From contig JADKAQ010000024.1 in assembly GCA_016719105.1 (NCBI GenBank), positions 1 to 64,000 on the forward strand: a DNA stretch of 64,000 bases. The letters are read 5' to 3'. The stretch comes from Gemmatimonadota bacterium (GTDB lineage: Bacteria > Gemmatimonadota > Gemmatimonadetes > Gemmatimonadales > Gemmatimonadaceae). The notes below the pieces were generated by a model. That model searched no databases and was not told the origin of the DNA. It saw only the letters and a list, made by a program, of their open reading frames with translations. The number at the start of each line of letters is the position of its first letter. The first letter of the stretch is position 1. The position numbers and the translations under genes were made by a program. Below, piece by piece: positions 1 to 9,661 of this stretch.

Positions 1-208
1 CCTCGTCCGGTCCCCCCAACCGGACCAGATAGGCACTATCGCGAAGGAAGGGTGCCGCGCTGTCTCGCGGCACAAGCATCAGCAAGTTTGGCATTACCAC
101 CAGGCGCCGCGCATCGCGCAGGACGTACAACGTCCCCACGCCCCCAACCACCAGCAGCGCCCCGACTGCCCACAGCGCGCGCCGCCACCCGCTCCATGTC
201 TCGCGCAT
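1..208 (-). CDS. N-terminus of a single-pass membrane protein, cut by the window edge
   Basis: The minus strand reads from an ATG at 208 to the left edge without a stop (69 codons). A strong Shine-Dalgarno (GGAGG about 6-9 nt upstream) supports this start. The first 10 residues are basic and aromatic (METWSGWRR-like), followed by one hydrophobic segment at about residues 12-30, so the protein is a membrane-anchored or signal-anchored product. The rest lies outside the window. It is the last visible gene of the sigma/FecR gene set transcribed leftward, so it may be the effector or a target of that sigma factor. The family is not recognisable from this fragment. Confidence 0.6.
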   Translation of the reverse strand, partial: MRETWSGWRRALWAVGALLVVGGVGTLYVLRDARRLVVMPNLLMLVPRDSAAPFLRDSAYLVRLGGPDE

Positions 209-234
209 CTCCGACCTCCTCCCGGTTCCCAGGC

Positions 235-872
235 TCAGTCAGCAGTGATCGTCACGTTCGCCACGCCGTCGCTGGCGCGTCGCACGTCCACGTTGGCCCG
301 CTTGCCTCTGCTCGTTGCACTCGGCTGCTGCACATCGTGCACGGTCGCCGAGTCGTCACGCCGCCCGTTCGATGTCGTCGAACGTCGCGTACCACCGGAT
401 ACCAAGGTCGCGCTCCCGCGTGTCGCACCAGCGATGACACTCCATCACCTGCATTCCGCCCTCGTCATCTGGGCGTGCGACCACCACGGCGCACAGCCGA
501 ATCGTCCCCCGTCGTCTCCGGTTCGCCTCTCAGCACCTGGAGGACCACGCCGACCTCCTCGCGTGGTGCATCGCTGCCCGAGGCGCTCGCCCCCACCGGG
601 TCGTTGCGCATCAGTACCAGGTCCCCCGCCGCCAGCCGCTCCCGCTCCCACCGGCGACATCGCGCCATCTCGCGCAGGGCATCGAACGACCCCAATCGCT
701 CCACCGGCCAACTCGACAACCCCACGCGAAGGTCCAGGTGCGCCGTAAACCCCAGCGTGTGCATGAACTCCAGCGAACAGGGGACGTCCTGGCGCTCGCG
801 CACTACGCGGTGCGCCTGGCGGGCGAGCGCCTGCGCCGCCGTCACCAGCAACAGTGGAGTGTGCGGGATCAT
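235..872 (-). CDS. Hypothetical protein of the sigma/FecR operon (frameshifted)
   Basis: The ATG at 872 overlaps the FecR stop (ATGA), so the two are translationally coupled. The first frame is open to 465 (about 122 good residues). A protein-like continuation then appears one base out of register after the C5 run at 505-509, reading through ECHRWCDTRER to a TGA at 356-358. Another one-base slip there would extend it to a TGA at 235-237, just before the next gene's Shine-Dalgarno. The motif GDLVLM at about residue 83 and an upstream PCSLEFMH Cys/His segment faintly recall NlpC/P60-type folds, but I do not claim that family. Function unknown. Confidence 0.5.
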
Positions 873-1744
873 CGCGCCCTCCGCGCCGGCTGTCCCCAGG
901 TCGCCACCCCCCGCTCCCCCACGCCTAACGCCACGGGCTCGGCCGCGTCCACTCCTCGGCTCGCCAGCACCACCCGCCCTTCCGTCACCCGGACCTTGGT
1001 GGAGACGGGGTCGGTCGCATCCACGGTGAACTCCGTCCCCGTCACGATCACCCGCGCCGCAGGCGTCACCACCACGTAGTGGCCGGCCTGCACCTTCGTC
1101 ATGCTGAAGCGCGCCTCGCCATCGAGCACCAGTTCGCGCACGCCACCCTCGGTGGCCGCGTCACGCCACGTGAGGCGCGACCCCGCAGAGACCACGGCCC
1201 AGGAGTCGTCGCTCACGCGCGCCACTTGCGACTCACGCGCCGGCACATCGACCATGTGGACCTGCGGCGGCGGCGCCGAACGCCTGACGTACGTCCCCCC
1301 CAGCCAAAGAGTGCCGCCGGCAACCCCACGCAGGCGATTCCCACCGCCAGCTGCCACCGCCGCAGTTGACGGATGAACCGACGATCCCCGGCCGCGTCAG
1401 CCGACGCGTGCCGCCGCTCCGCACGATCCTCGTCCCCGTCTCCCTGGCGCTCCACCCTCTGCATGAGGCGCTTCCACGACGCCTCCATCCGGTCGTCCGC
1501 GATCTCGATGTCGTCGACGGTGGGCCACGCGTTCCGCGGCGACGATCGGGCCCACCTTCGTGCGGAATCCCTCGTCGTCGCGCAGCCGACGCTCCACATC
1601 GCGCGCCTGAGCGTCGTCCAGCGTCTTGCTCAAGTAGTCGGAGATGAGCGTCACCTCCGGATCGGCGTACAGCCCCGCCTCGATCTCGGCACGTGTGAGC
1701 TCCCGCGCCTCGCCAGCCGGGACCAGCCAGTCATTGACCCTCAT
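869..1744 (-). CDS. FecR-like anti-sigma/sensor protein (two compensating frameshifts)
   Basis: The gene starts at ATG 1744, inside the sigma-factor stop (ATGA). The N-terminal part (residues 1-70, with an LISDYLSKTLDDAQARDVE stretch) looks like an anti-sigma cytoplasmic domain. The middle (MEASWKRLMQRVERQ, then a hydrophobic segment IACVGLPAALFGW) lies in a second frame. The C-terminus returns to the first frame and carries the FecR periplasmic signature: VIVTGTEFTVD, then VRVTEGRVVLAS and GVGERGVA. The switches fall near 1540 and at the C7 run near 1297. Domain order (anti-sigma, one TM, FecR beta-domain) is that of the FecR family, which controls a partner ECF sigma factor. Partner: the gene at 1741-2427. 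Confidence 0.7.
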
Positions 1745-2427
1745 TCGATGTCCCTCCCCCGGATGATGTCGGGCGTGATGCCGAAACGTTCGAGATGCGG
1801 GCGCATCGCCCGGTTTGCCTCGGCCATCGCGGCGCGCACGCTGGCACGCGTGATTCCGAAGTGGTGCGCCGTTTCGTCCACCGAGAACCCCTGCTCCTTG
1901 ACCATCACCCATGGCTCGCGCATGTAGGCCGGGAGTCGCAAGAGCGCGTACTGGATCGCCGAGCGGATCTCGTCGTCCTCCACGCGCCGCCGGGTACTCA
2001 TGTGACGGCGAATGGTCGCGGATGCCCCGGAGATCAAGCGCATCATCTTCGTCTCCTTGCGACGCGCGCGCTCCCGGTCGATCACTACATCCTTCAGCAT
2101 GACCGTGAGGCGGATGATCACGTCGCGTTTCGAGAGCGGCGGCAGGGGCTCCGCACGCTCTCGCGCGCGAGGGCGGCCGCCCCCCGTGTCTCTCTCCCGC
2201 CGTCGCTGCATCACGAACTTGAGCAGCGTCTCCTGCACGACATCCTCCGTTTCGTCCTCCTCGACGAGACGCGCCGCGTATCGCGTGAGGTGGCGCTGTG
2301 CCTGTCGAAAGACCGGCGCCAGCTCCGCCTCCGCCAGCTGCGTCGTGCTCGCGCGATGGAGCGACAGCCCGCGATGCTCCGTCTCCACGCTCCGTTCTCC
2401 TCCCGTCGGGGTGGTCGGCCCAATCAT
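1741..2427 (-). CDS. ECF-like RNA polymerase sigma factor
   Basis: About 228 aa. Region 2 is seen around EDVVQETLLKFV, followed by an Arg-rich spacer. Region 4 is seen as LRLPAYMREPWVMVKEQG, then a helix-turn-helix FSVDETAHHFGITRASVRAAM. I chose ATG 2427 (MIGPTTPTGG) over the upstream in-frame ATG at 2535, because the extra 36 residues are Pro/Gly-rich and unlike sigma factors. The linker between regions 2 and 4 is unusually charged (RRRERDTGGGRPRARERAE). The coupled FecR-like gene downstream points to cell-surface signalling. The target promoters are unknown. Confidence 0.75.
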   Translation of the reverse strand: MIGPTTPTGGERSVETEHRGLSLHRASTTQLAEAELAPVFRQAQRHLTRYAARLVEEDETEDVVQETLLKFVMQRRRERDTGGGRPRARERAEPLPPLSKRDVIIRLTVMLKDVVIDRERARRKETKMMRLISGASATIRRHMSTRRRVEDDEIRSAIQYALLRLPAYMREPWVMVKEQGFSVDETAHHFGITRASVRAAMAEANRAMRPHLERFGITPDIIRGRDIE

Positions 2428-2769
2428 ATGGTCGCCGTCCAGCCCCCCTAGGGCGTTGGGGAAACTCGACCGCCTGAATGGGGGAGCGAGATTCTGGTCC
2501 GTTTTGCCCCCCCTATAACCCCCGGGCTCAGGCAAATCGTAGGGTCAATTTCCGAACTTTCACGGAACTCCTCCCGATTCCGAACGGTCACGCGCCCTCC
2601 AAGCCGTGAACAGACAGACCCCCTTGACAAACAGGGGGGTGCCGGGGGTTTAAGTGAGGGGGTGTGTGATCGACGAATCTCCCGGAGCCTCCGGCCCTCC
2701 TCCGGTTGCCCGACGTGTCGCGACTCGGGCCTTCCGGATTCCCTTACTGACCGCAGCCGGCGCGCTCAC
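2428..2769. other. Intergenic region upstream of the sigma factor
   Basis: No coding sequence is convincing. A perfect TTGACA lies at 2624-2629 on the plus strand inside a small inverted repeat (ACCCCC at 2619-2624 against GGGGGT at 2635-2640). A weak -10-like TTTAAG follows at 2649-2654, with a long 19-bp spacer. If active it would transcribe into the 21-bp array. On the minus strand a TTATAG at 2513-2518 could be the -10 of the sigma operon, but no matching -35 was found. Confidence 0.3.
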
Positions 2770-3591
2770 CCGCCCGCGTCGCCGTGCTGAGAGGACCCAC
2801 TGCGCTCGTCTCACGGACGACTGCGCGGTAGGCATGAACGAGGTTCCGACGCCAGTAACTCGACTGCGCGGCGCTCTCCGGACCCGACTGCGCAGCGCCG
2901 GTGGTCCGCGCCTGGCGGGGGGGCAAGTGGCAAAAGCACACACGATCGACCGCGCGGCGCGATCGATTGAGTCACCTTCGCGCACGATCGAGTGACCACC
3001 GCGCTCGAAGCATGACGCGAGCGCGACGAACCACTGCGCGGTGCTAGGGAACGATCTCGCCGTTCGCACGGACGAACGCGCGGCGCACATGGACGACCGC
3101 GCGGCGCCGCCGGGTGGCTGTGCGCTCACGTCGAGGCACTGACCAACACCATCGGTCAGCTGCCGCACGAGCGATCGACGGTGCGGAACGGTCGAAGCTG
3201 GCGCACGTTGCACCGAGAAGTGACCACACCTGACCCGGACGACCGAACGCCGGCACCGGACGCCGACGTGAGACCGCCACGCCACTGAGCACTGCTGACG
3301 GTCGAGCGATCACCGTCGATGAACGATCTCGCGTTGTCGACGGAGCGCTCGACGGCGCAGGTGAAGCGCCGTGCAGCACGCATAATCGACCGACCAGCAC
3401 CAACGGCTGACGTGTACGTGTAACCGGACGACTGACCGCCGCCAACGGCCTACCGCGCGCGGCGCACGACGTACAGCGCACCGCGCCCGAACGGCAGCGC
3501 GAAACGCACGATCCACAGCGCACGGCGAGCGAGCGACCGCACGTGTTCGACGGAGCGCAGTGTAACGCCACGGAGCGTCAGTGCTCCCGAT
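2770..3591. repeat. Degenerate tandem array with a strict 21-bp period (about 39 units)
   Basis: The core GGACGACCGCGCGGCGC or variants recurs at 21-nt steps. Anchors (first A of the actgcgcgg-like core) lie at 2799, 2820, 2949, 3033, 3075 and 3096, then at 3242, 3431, 3473, 3515, 3557 and 3578. From 2949 to 3096 every interval is a multiple of 21, and likewise from 3242 to 3578. The blocks are offset by only 1-4 nt. Best neighbouring units (3067 and 3088) match at about 18 of 21 positions; typical pairs match at 13-15. Translated on the minus strand the array gives heptads such as AARSSMC AARSSVR TARSFPS, but every frame is interrupted by stops. It may be a decayed heptapeptide-repeat gene or a helically phased DNA array. 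Confidence 0.75.
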
Positions 3592-3700
3592 CGCACCGAC
3601 GTCACCGATGTGTCAACGAAGGCGCGGAGCAGGTGAAGGGACGCGCACCTGCCCGCTGTTCATCACGCGTCCCACAACCATATGGAAGGGAGAGCAGACC

Positions 3701-4402
3701 ATGGAACTCAAGACCAAGCTGGGCCTGCAGACGCTGCGACGCGCCCACGCCTTCCTTGCGGGGAAGGCCGTCCCCGTCGCCGTCGGCGAGCTCAAGCCGC
3801 ACATCGAGGCGCTCGACTCCCTCGTCGTCCGGCTCGAGCAGTTCGCCACCGAACAGGCGTCCCGCGCCAACGCGGCTCGCGCCGCCACGGACACCAAGCG
3901 CGCGATGGCGCGCGAGCTGCGCCAGGAGTACCTCCGTCCCATCTCCGTGGTGGCGCGTCGCCTCTTCGCCAACGACGCGCAGCTTCGCTCGGCGTTCGTG
4001 GTGCCGGCGGCGCGCGACGACGAAGGGTTGATCCAGGCGGCCAACGCGTTCGCCGAGCGCGTGGAGGAGTTCAAGGACCGGTTCGCCGCACGCGGACTCG
4101 CCGAGGATCTCGTCGATCGCCTGCGCAAGGCGACCAACACCTTCCGCGACACCCTCACTAACCGGTCGCTCGACCTCGCCCGTCGTTCGGCGGCGACGGC
4201 GGGAATGCTCTCCGAGCTGTCGCGCGGGCGCGACCTCGTGCGCCTGCTCGACCTCATGCTCGCCCCGCGACTGGTGGGTGAGCCGGAGAACCTCGCCGAG
4301 TGGCGCAGCATCGTGCGGTTTGTCCGCAGTGCGACCATCACGACCGAGGGGGGCAACGTGCCTGCGACGGTCACCCAGGACCCGGTGAGCCAGGCAGCCT
4401 AG
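3701..4402 (+). CDS. Hypothetical coiled-coil protein
   Basis: 233 aa, starting at ATG 3701 behind a GGAAGGGAGAG ribosome-binding site at 3685-3695. The start was preferred over an upstream in-frame ATG because the upstream part is in the repeat array. The protein is almost wholly alpha-helical and charged: MELKTKLGLQTLRRAHAFL, then long Ala/Arg/Glu-rich helices. It has no signal peptide or membrane segment. No catalytic motif was seen and no family was recognised. It is followed at 107 bp by a DUF2188 gene on the same strand, which may share its transcript. Confidence 0.7.
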   Translation: MELKTKLGLQTLRRAHAFLAGKAVPVAVGELKPHIEALDSLVVRLEQFATEQASRANAARAATDTKRAMARELRQEYLRPISVVARRLFANDAQLRSAFVVPAARDDEGLIQAANAFAERVEEFKDRFAARGLAEDLVDRLRKATNTFRDTLTNRSLDLARRSAATAGMLSELSRGRDLVRLLDLMLAPRLVGEPENLAEWRSIVRFVRSATITTEGGNVPATVTQDPVSQAA

Positions 4403-4508
4403 CGTTCGTGTTGCGCCTCTCCACCAGACGCGGCGCGGGCCGCTCCAAGCACCGCTCGCGCCGTGTCCAGTCACCACGCATCACCAACTTCCATCACGGA
4501 GAATGACC

Positions 4509-4768
4509 ATGTCCAGAAAGACGCGACGCAACGTGCACGTGGTTCCGAGCGGAAAGTCCAAGTCGAAGCGCACCACCTTCGTGGCCCGCGTCGCGGGCGA
4601 CGCCTCGCCGCTCACCGAACCCACCACGCAGACGCAGGCCATCGCCGCAGCCATCCCCGAGGCACGCACGCGCCGGAGCGAGGTGGTCATCCATCGCGCC
4701 GACAGGCGCATTCTGGCACCGACAGCTACGGCAACGACTCGCCGCAGGTGAAAGACACGAAGCACTAG
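4509..4768 (+). CDS. DUF2188 family protein (frameshift near the 3' end)
   Basis: Starts at ATG 4509, with GGAG at 4498-4501 (8-nt spacing); the ATG at 4503 is too close to it. The N-terminus NVHVVPSGKSKSKRTTFVAR and the middle EVVIHRADRRI match the small DUF2188 fold. The expected ending (SYGNDSPQVKDTKH) lies in another frame, so one indel near 4705-4715 is inferred. With it corrected the product is about 86 aa, normal for the family. The function of DUF2188 is not established. It is followed by two strong hairpins. Confidence 0.6.
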
Positions 4769-4781
4769 CGGGTGAACCGGG

Positions 4782-4812
4782 TGGGCGCGCGGTCTAAGGG
4801 GCCGCGCGCCCA
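4782..4812 (+). terminator. Hairpin terminator after the DUF2188 gene
   Basis: TGGGCGCGCGG (4782-4792) pairs perfectly with CCGCGCGCCCA (4802-4812) around a 9-nt loop. It lies 14 bp past the DUF2188 stop. There is no U-run, as is common in GC-rich genomes. Confidence 0.5.
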
Positions 4813-4844
4813 TTCGGCGAGATCGTTCTCGCTGGAAGCGACTA

Positions 4845-4869
4845 CGGGTCCGGTGAGGCGCCGGACCCG
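4845..4869 (+). terminator. Second perfect hairpin
   Basis: CGGGTCCGG (4845-4853) and CCGGACCCG (4861-4869) form a 9-bp stem with a 7-nt loop. It could be a back-up terminator, or the 5' leader of the decayed PEP-CTERM gene that follows. Confidence 0.4.
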
Positions 4870-4992
4870 CACTGCAATCTCCGCGGGAACGTCCTCATGG
4901 TCCCACTGTCATGCAGCTCCATGCTCTCGCGAATGCAACTAAGCGCCCGGGTCGATACGGGCTATCAATCGGGGAATGTCGAGCGCTTCTAA

Positions 4993-5121
4993 GCGACCTT
5001 CAAGCCAGTGACTGGTACGACCGTCACTCCAGAGCCGGCAACGCTCGCGCTTGTCGGTTCCGGATTGCTCGACTTGGGAGGCCTCGCACCGCGGCGATTG
5101 CGACGTCAGCGTCGCCCGTGA
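4993..5121 (+). pseudogene. Orphan PEP-CTERM sorting signal (remnant of an exported protein)
   Basis: The frame ending at TGA 5119-5121 reads TGTTVTPEPATLALVGSG, then a hydrophobic LLDLGGLA and an Arg-rich tail RRLRRQRRP. That is the PEP-CTERM layout: PEP motif, TM helix, basic end. The frame is closed by TAA at 4990-4992 and no exported N-terminal region could be followed upstream. Either most of the gene was deleted or the start is hidden by frameshifts. In known systems the signal is processed by exosortase; none is encoded in this window. The remaining intergenic DNA to 5274 shows nothing else. Confidence 0.6.
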
Positions 5122-5274
5122 CGTCGCGCCACGACGCGACCGGGTCGTTCGATCTTTGATGTATCAGGGGCGCGGACCAAGCGCACCCGCGCCCCCTCGC
5201 CACGACACTTCTCGCCATTGATCTCCAGTCGCACCGGTGTCCCTTCCTCGCCCAGATCGGACATGGCGCCTCGC

Positions 5275-8200
5275 TCACGGCCAGCCCGGCAAGCCCCCCT
5301 GCCTCGCCGGCGCCGTCACCTCCGCTCTCGGCCCCGGCTTCGCGCTCGGCACTCCCATCACCTCTTGCCCCATCGCCACCCCCTGCCAAATCCTCACCCG
5401 CCCCACCATCGACTCCGTTCCGACGGCATTCCCATGCACTTGCAGCTGCACCAGCCCTCCCGTCTCCACGCGCGCGCGGCTCACGAACACCTGACGCCCA
5501 TCCAACGCCACAGCACATCGCCCGTCGGGACGAATCGTCAGCCGCACCGGAAGCCAGCGCCCTTCACGAACCCCGGGAGGGAGCGGGAGATACACGTTGT
5601 CGTCGCCCATGTACGCCGCGAGTCGACTCGACATCGTTCTCCCCTCGCCAGCCGGCACCGCCACCGCGCACTCCTGCCGCGGGACGCCCAGCGCACCGAT
5701 CAACCCATCCTCGCGATCGGCGTCCGTGACGCGCTGCAGGTCGCTGGCGTCGCGCAGCATCACGCGAATCGACTGCCACTGCGCCCGCGAGATGCGCACC
5801 GATAGCTGCGTCTCGACCGTGATGCCGCGCGCGTCGGACAGCTCCTGCCTCCGAATGGCCCCGGATTGAAAGGACTCGTCCCCATTCACGTTGAGCGCCA
5901 GGGCCCCGTCGCGCACCACCGTCACGGGGCGCGGCTTTCCGAAGTCGTACCACCGTTCGAGCCAGTCGCCTCCCAGCTCTCCTCGCCGATCAGGGCTGGC
6001 ACGTCGGTGCGCACCTCGATCTCGCGTTCCGCTTGTGCCCAACCGGGAGCGACCACCGTCACCCGCGTCTTCCCCGGGCGAAGCGGCTGCGCCTCCCCGG
6101 TGAGCGAATCGATGGTCAGGACATCGGGATCGTGCGAGCGCCAACGCACGCGCTCGAGCGGTTCGGTGCGCCGACTCGCAAGGTTGGCATGTGCCGTTAG
6201 GCGGTGTGGCACCCCGACGACCGGCATCGACGGCCCCACGTCGACGGTCATCTCGCTGCTCGCCGGTGGCCGTCCCACGTCACCGAAGGTCACGTTCGTC
6301 AGTACGACGTTTGCCGGCACGGCAATGGGACGCGCCTCGTTGGAGCGCCCCACCGGCATCACGAACCAGGAGCCGGAGCGATAGCCGATCCGTTCGCAGC
6401 GACACGCGAGCCATCGCCCATCCGGCGACAGCGACGCCACGTTCACCTGCTCGCCGAGGGAGGTGAGGCGCTGGTCACGCACGTCGGCCACGACAATCTC
6501 GTTCATGCTCCCCACCTTGCGCTGGACGAGCAACCGATCGTCGTCGATCCACCCAACGGGGGGGCCCAGCGCCTTCCACTCCGTCGGACATCGCAGGTCG
6601 CTCCCATCGGGATTGACGAGACAGAGATACGAGGTCTCCTCGGCCCACGAGTTGCGGAGAAAGGCGAGTCGATCGCCCGACTGGCTCCAGTGCGCGTGTT
6701 GATCGGTGTCATCGCCCTGCGTCACCTGTCGGTATGCGCCGGTGCGGAGGTCGACGACGGCGAGATCGTAGTGCGAGTCGGTGTTCCATCGCGCCGTGGC
6801 GATCACCGCAAAGCGCCCGTCGGGCGATACGTCGCCGATGAGGTCGTCGCCGCGCGAGTGTGTGAGTCGCCGCACCGAACCGGCGCGCTCGACCACGAGT
6901 TCGATGCCGCCGCTGTCAGCGCATGGGTGCGAGTAAAGACCCACGTCCGACGTTCCCGGAAGCGGAATGGCCGGCCGCGAGACGCGCGGATCGCCGACGA
7001 CCACTCGCCCCTGCGAATCGGGGAGGACGATGTCGCGCCCGGGGACCCACTCGCCCGCCCGCAGCGGGACGCGCCACGACCGACTCGTGGCCCCATCCGT
7101 CGACACCAGCAGTAACTCGGCGACGGGCGGCGGAGGCGCAGGCGGCGGAGCCGACCGCACCAGCAGCGCCGCGGTGGGGATGCTCGCCGCCAGCAGCAAG
7201 ACGGCCGCGACCGCCGCCACGCGTCGCCCCGACGTGAGCCCCGCGCGCACGTGCCACGGCGCGCCTCGACCGTACCACGCACCACGTCCCGCGCGCTGGG
7301 CGCCCGAGCAGGTCGTCGGCGAGCGCGGGGATCGCGCGTGTGTCGCCTAACGCGCGCAGGCGGCGCACAAAGCCGCCGAAGAGCGCGTGCAGCGCCGAGC
7401 GTTCCCCGCCTCGCACCAGGTGCTGGCCGGCGCGGCGCATCGTCGCCAGGTCGTCGGTCCCTTCCTGCCACAGCGCCCGCCCCAACGCGGCGTGCGCCGC
7501 CCGCACGCTCTCGGCGCTCGCGTGCTCCAGGACCGTCGTCGTCATCTCGTCATGGGCAATCATCCAGCCATCGGCCGTGCGCGCCACCAGCCCGCGCGCC
7601 TCCAGCTCGTGCAGCGCCGACTCGGCCGTCACGTCCCGCCCCCCGGCGGCGGCGAGTCGTACCTCGCCTAACGGTGACCCGGCCACCGCCAGCAACAGCA
7701 GGAGCCACCGCTGGTCGCGTGGCAACGAGTCCAGGCGACGCGCCAGCGCCCCACCCTCGCGCAGCAGGGCAAGGGCAACCCCCCGGGATCGGGCGAGCGC
7801 CACTCCCCGTCCATCCGGCGGAAGCAGCGTGCGTTCGCGCAGCAGCTGCAACGTCTCCAGCACGTGCAGCGGCGACCCGCCGGTGGAGCGCCACAGTTCC
7901 TGCGTAAAGCGCCCCCCCCACTCCGCCTGCCCCAGCGTGGCGATGCTGGCCACCAGCTCCGCACACTGCAGCTCCGTCAGCACCGGGAGCTCCACGACCC
8001 GCGCCTCGGGGTCGTCCAGCCGCCCCTCCACGACCGGCCGCCCGGTCGTCACGATGAGCAGGTGCAAGGCGTGCACCCGCGTCGCCAGCTGCCCCAGCAC
8101 GGTGCGCGACCGCGCATCCATCAATGCACGTCGTCGATGAGGACGACGACGCCTGCTCCTCAGGACACCGCGGTAAGGTCGCCAAGCTCCAGCAACGCCT

Positions 8201-9368
8201 GGCTGCGCTGACCGAAGACTTCCTGGTCGGTGCTCGGGTCGTGCGGTACGGTGAAGAAGGTCGACAACGCCGGCGCCATTGCCACCAGGGCGGACGCACT
8301 GTCAGGCGACACGCCGCGCGCCCCAGGAAGTCGTCCGAGCATCAAGGCGAGTTCGCTCGCCGCCGCATACGGCAGCTCGCGCGACCCCACGTCGCATCGC
8401 ACGAGGACCACCCGCGCGCGCGCGCTGCGCAGTCGCGCCATCAGGTCGCCTAACAAGCGCGACTTGCCGATCCCCGCGGGGGCCCGCAGGTGCACGTGCT
8501 CGCCCCGTCCGCGTTGCGCCTGCGACGCGGCATCGAGCAGCAGGGCGAACTCACGCTCCCGCCCCACCAGCTCGGCGACGATCCCGCGGCGCCCCTCCTC
8601 CTGCTCCGTCGGCTCCGTTCCTCCTTGTCGCGCCACGCGCAGCAGCGAACGCGAGGCGGGCTCGAGCTCCACCTCCTCGTCCGCCACCATGCGCTCCAGC
8701 GCCTCCCCCTCGCCCTGAGCCTGCGCCCAGTCCTGCGCCGCAATCAGCGCCTCGAGCAGCAGGCGCCAGCTCGACTGATGGGTGGGATCGAGATCGCGCG
8801 CGCGCCGCGCCCGTGCGACCGCATCGCGGCTACGGCCGCGCCCGAGCAGCTCGCGCACGCTCGCTTCGCTGGACCGATGAAAGAGCGATCGCAGCCGCCG
8901 GCGCTCCACGTCGGCCCACCCCTCGAACTCGGCGCCACCCGGGGCGGCAAAATCGGGGAGAAAGTCGCCGGTGTACGCCGCGAGGACCCCCTCATGGTCG
9001 TTCTGCTCCGCGGCGCGGAGCAGCACGTCGCGATCGACCTGCAGGCGGTCGCTGACCGACAGCGTGTCGCCGGCCGCAAGAAGGATCGCGTCGCCGACCC
9101 GCTTCTTGATGTACCAGAGCGTCTGCCGGAGCGCGTGCTTGGCGGCGTCGGGCTCGAGGTCCGACCAGAGCAGGTCGACGAGCTGGTCGCGCCGGGCCTG
9201 GCGGGAAGGCGCCGAGGCGAGGTAGGCGATGAGCGCCACCGGCTTGCCGCCGTCGAGCAGGGGCTTCTCGCTCTCACCCCGGAGCGACGACATGAGCCGA
9301 GCGCCTCCCATCGTCTGCAGCGTCAGATGGGAGTCGGAAGACGGAGAAATGACGGCGTCGGACGTCAT
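5275..9368 (-). CDS. Membrane-spanning BTAD-ATPase regulator with beta-propeller, copy 1 (frameshifted)
   Basis: A giant protein (about 1,360 aa when repaired) paralogous to the intact gene at 18322-22386. Order: BTAD/SARP-type domain (DAAKHALRQTLWY), tetratricopeptide-like helices, AAA ATPase with Walker A APAGIGKSRLL and Walker B VVVLIDDVH, one TM (AVAAVLLLAASIPTAALLV), PD40 beta-propeller (VSPDGRFAVIATARW), Ig-like Big2 domain, and a C-terminal lectin-like fold. The reading frame breaks at about 8125-8175 (two to three indels beside Walker B), 7250-7300 and 5960. Predicted topology: DNA-binding and ATPase domains in the cytoplasm, sensor domains outside. Divergent from the kinase gene at 9662. 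No Shine-Dalgarno at ATG 9368. Confidence 0.7.
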
Positions 9369-9661
9369 GTGACGCTCAGAAGACGGTGGAGATCCAGATT
9401 GTCGGAATCCAACGTCATCCGGTCACCCGTGCCGGTTACGCTTCGAGCTGGGCAGCGAGAAGCTAGGGTTGAGAAGTGGATGAGGGAAGGCACGTGGTGA
9501 ACCGGAAGCCTCCGGGGGGCGAAAGCCTCTCGGAGGCACGTGCGTTTGCGGGGCTCCGTGATCGATTCACGGAAACAGCCCGCGGCTGAGTGGCGTACGT
9601 TTCTTCGACGGTCGGGAACGCTCGACCGGCAACGCCATACTCCGCCCCCTCCATACCACTC

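Noticed and set aside
52..1029. Plus-strand ORF across the FecR operon
   Set aside because: Antisense shadow; the minus strand holds overlapping genes with FecR motifs and a strong ribosome-binding site.
2650..3571. Several overlapping minus-strand ORFs in the 21-bp array as real genes
   Set aside because: No single frame is long, none has a start with a ribosome-binding site, and openness follows from the periodic, stop-poor sequence. Kept only as a possible decayed repeat gene.
2770..3591. CRISPR array
   Set aside because: Units are contiguous, about 21 bp, degenerate and without spacers; no cas genes are near.
4911..5159. 82-codon ORF around the PEP-CTERM tail
   Set aside because: The frame next to it carries the PEP-CTERM signal; this one has no recognisable content.
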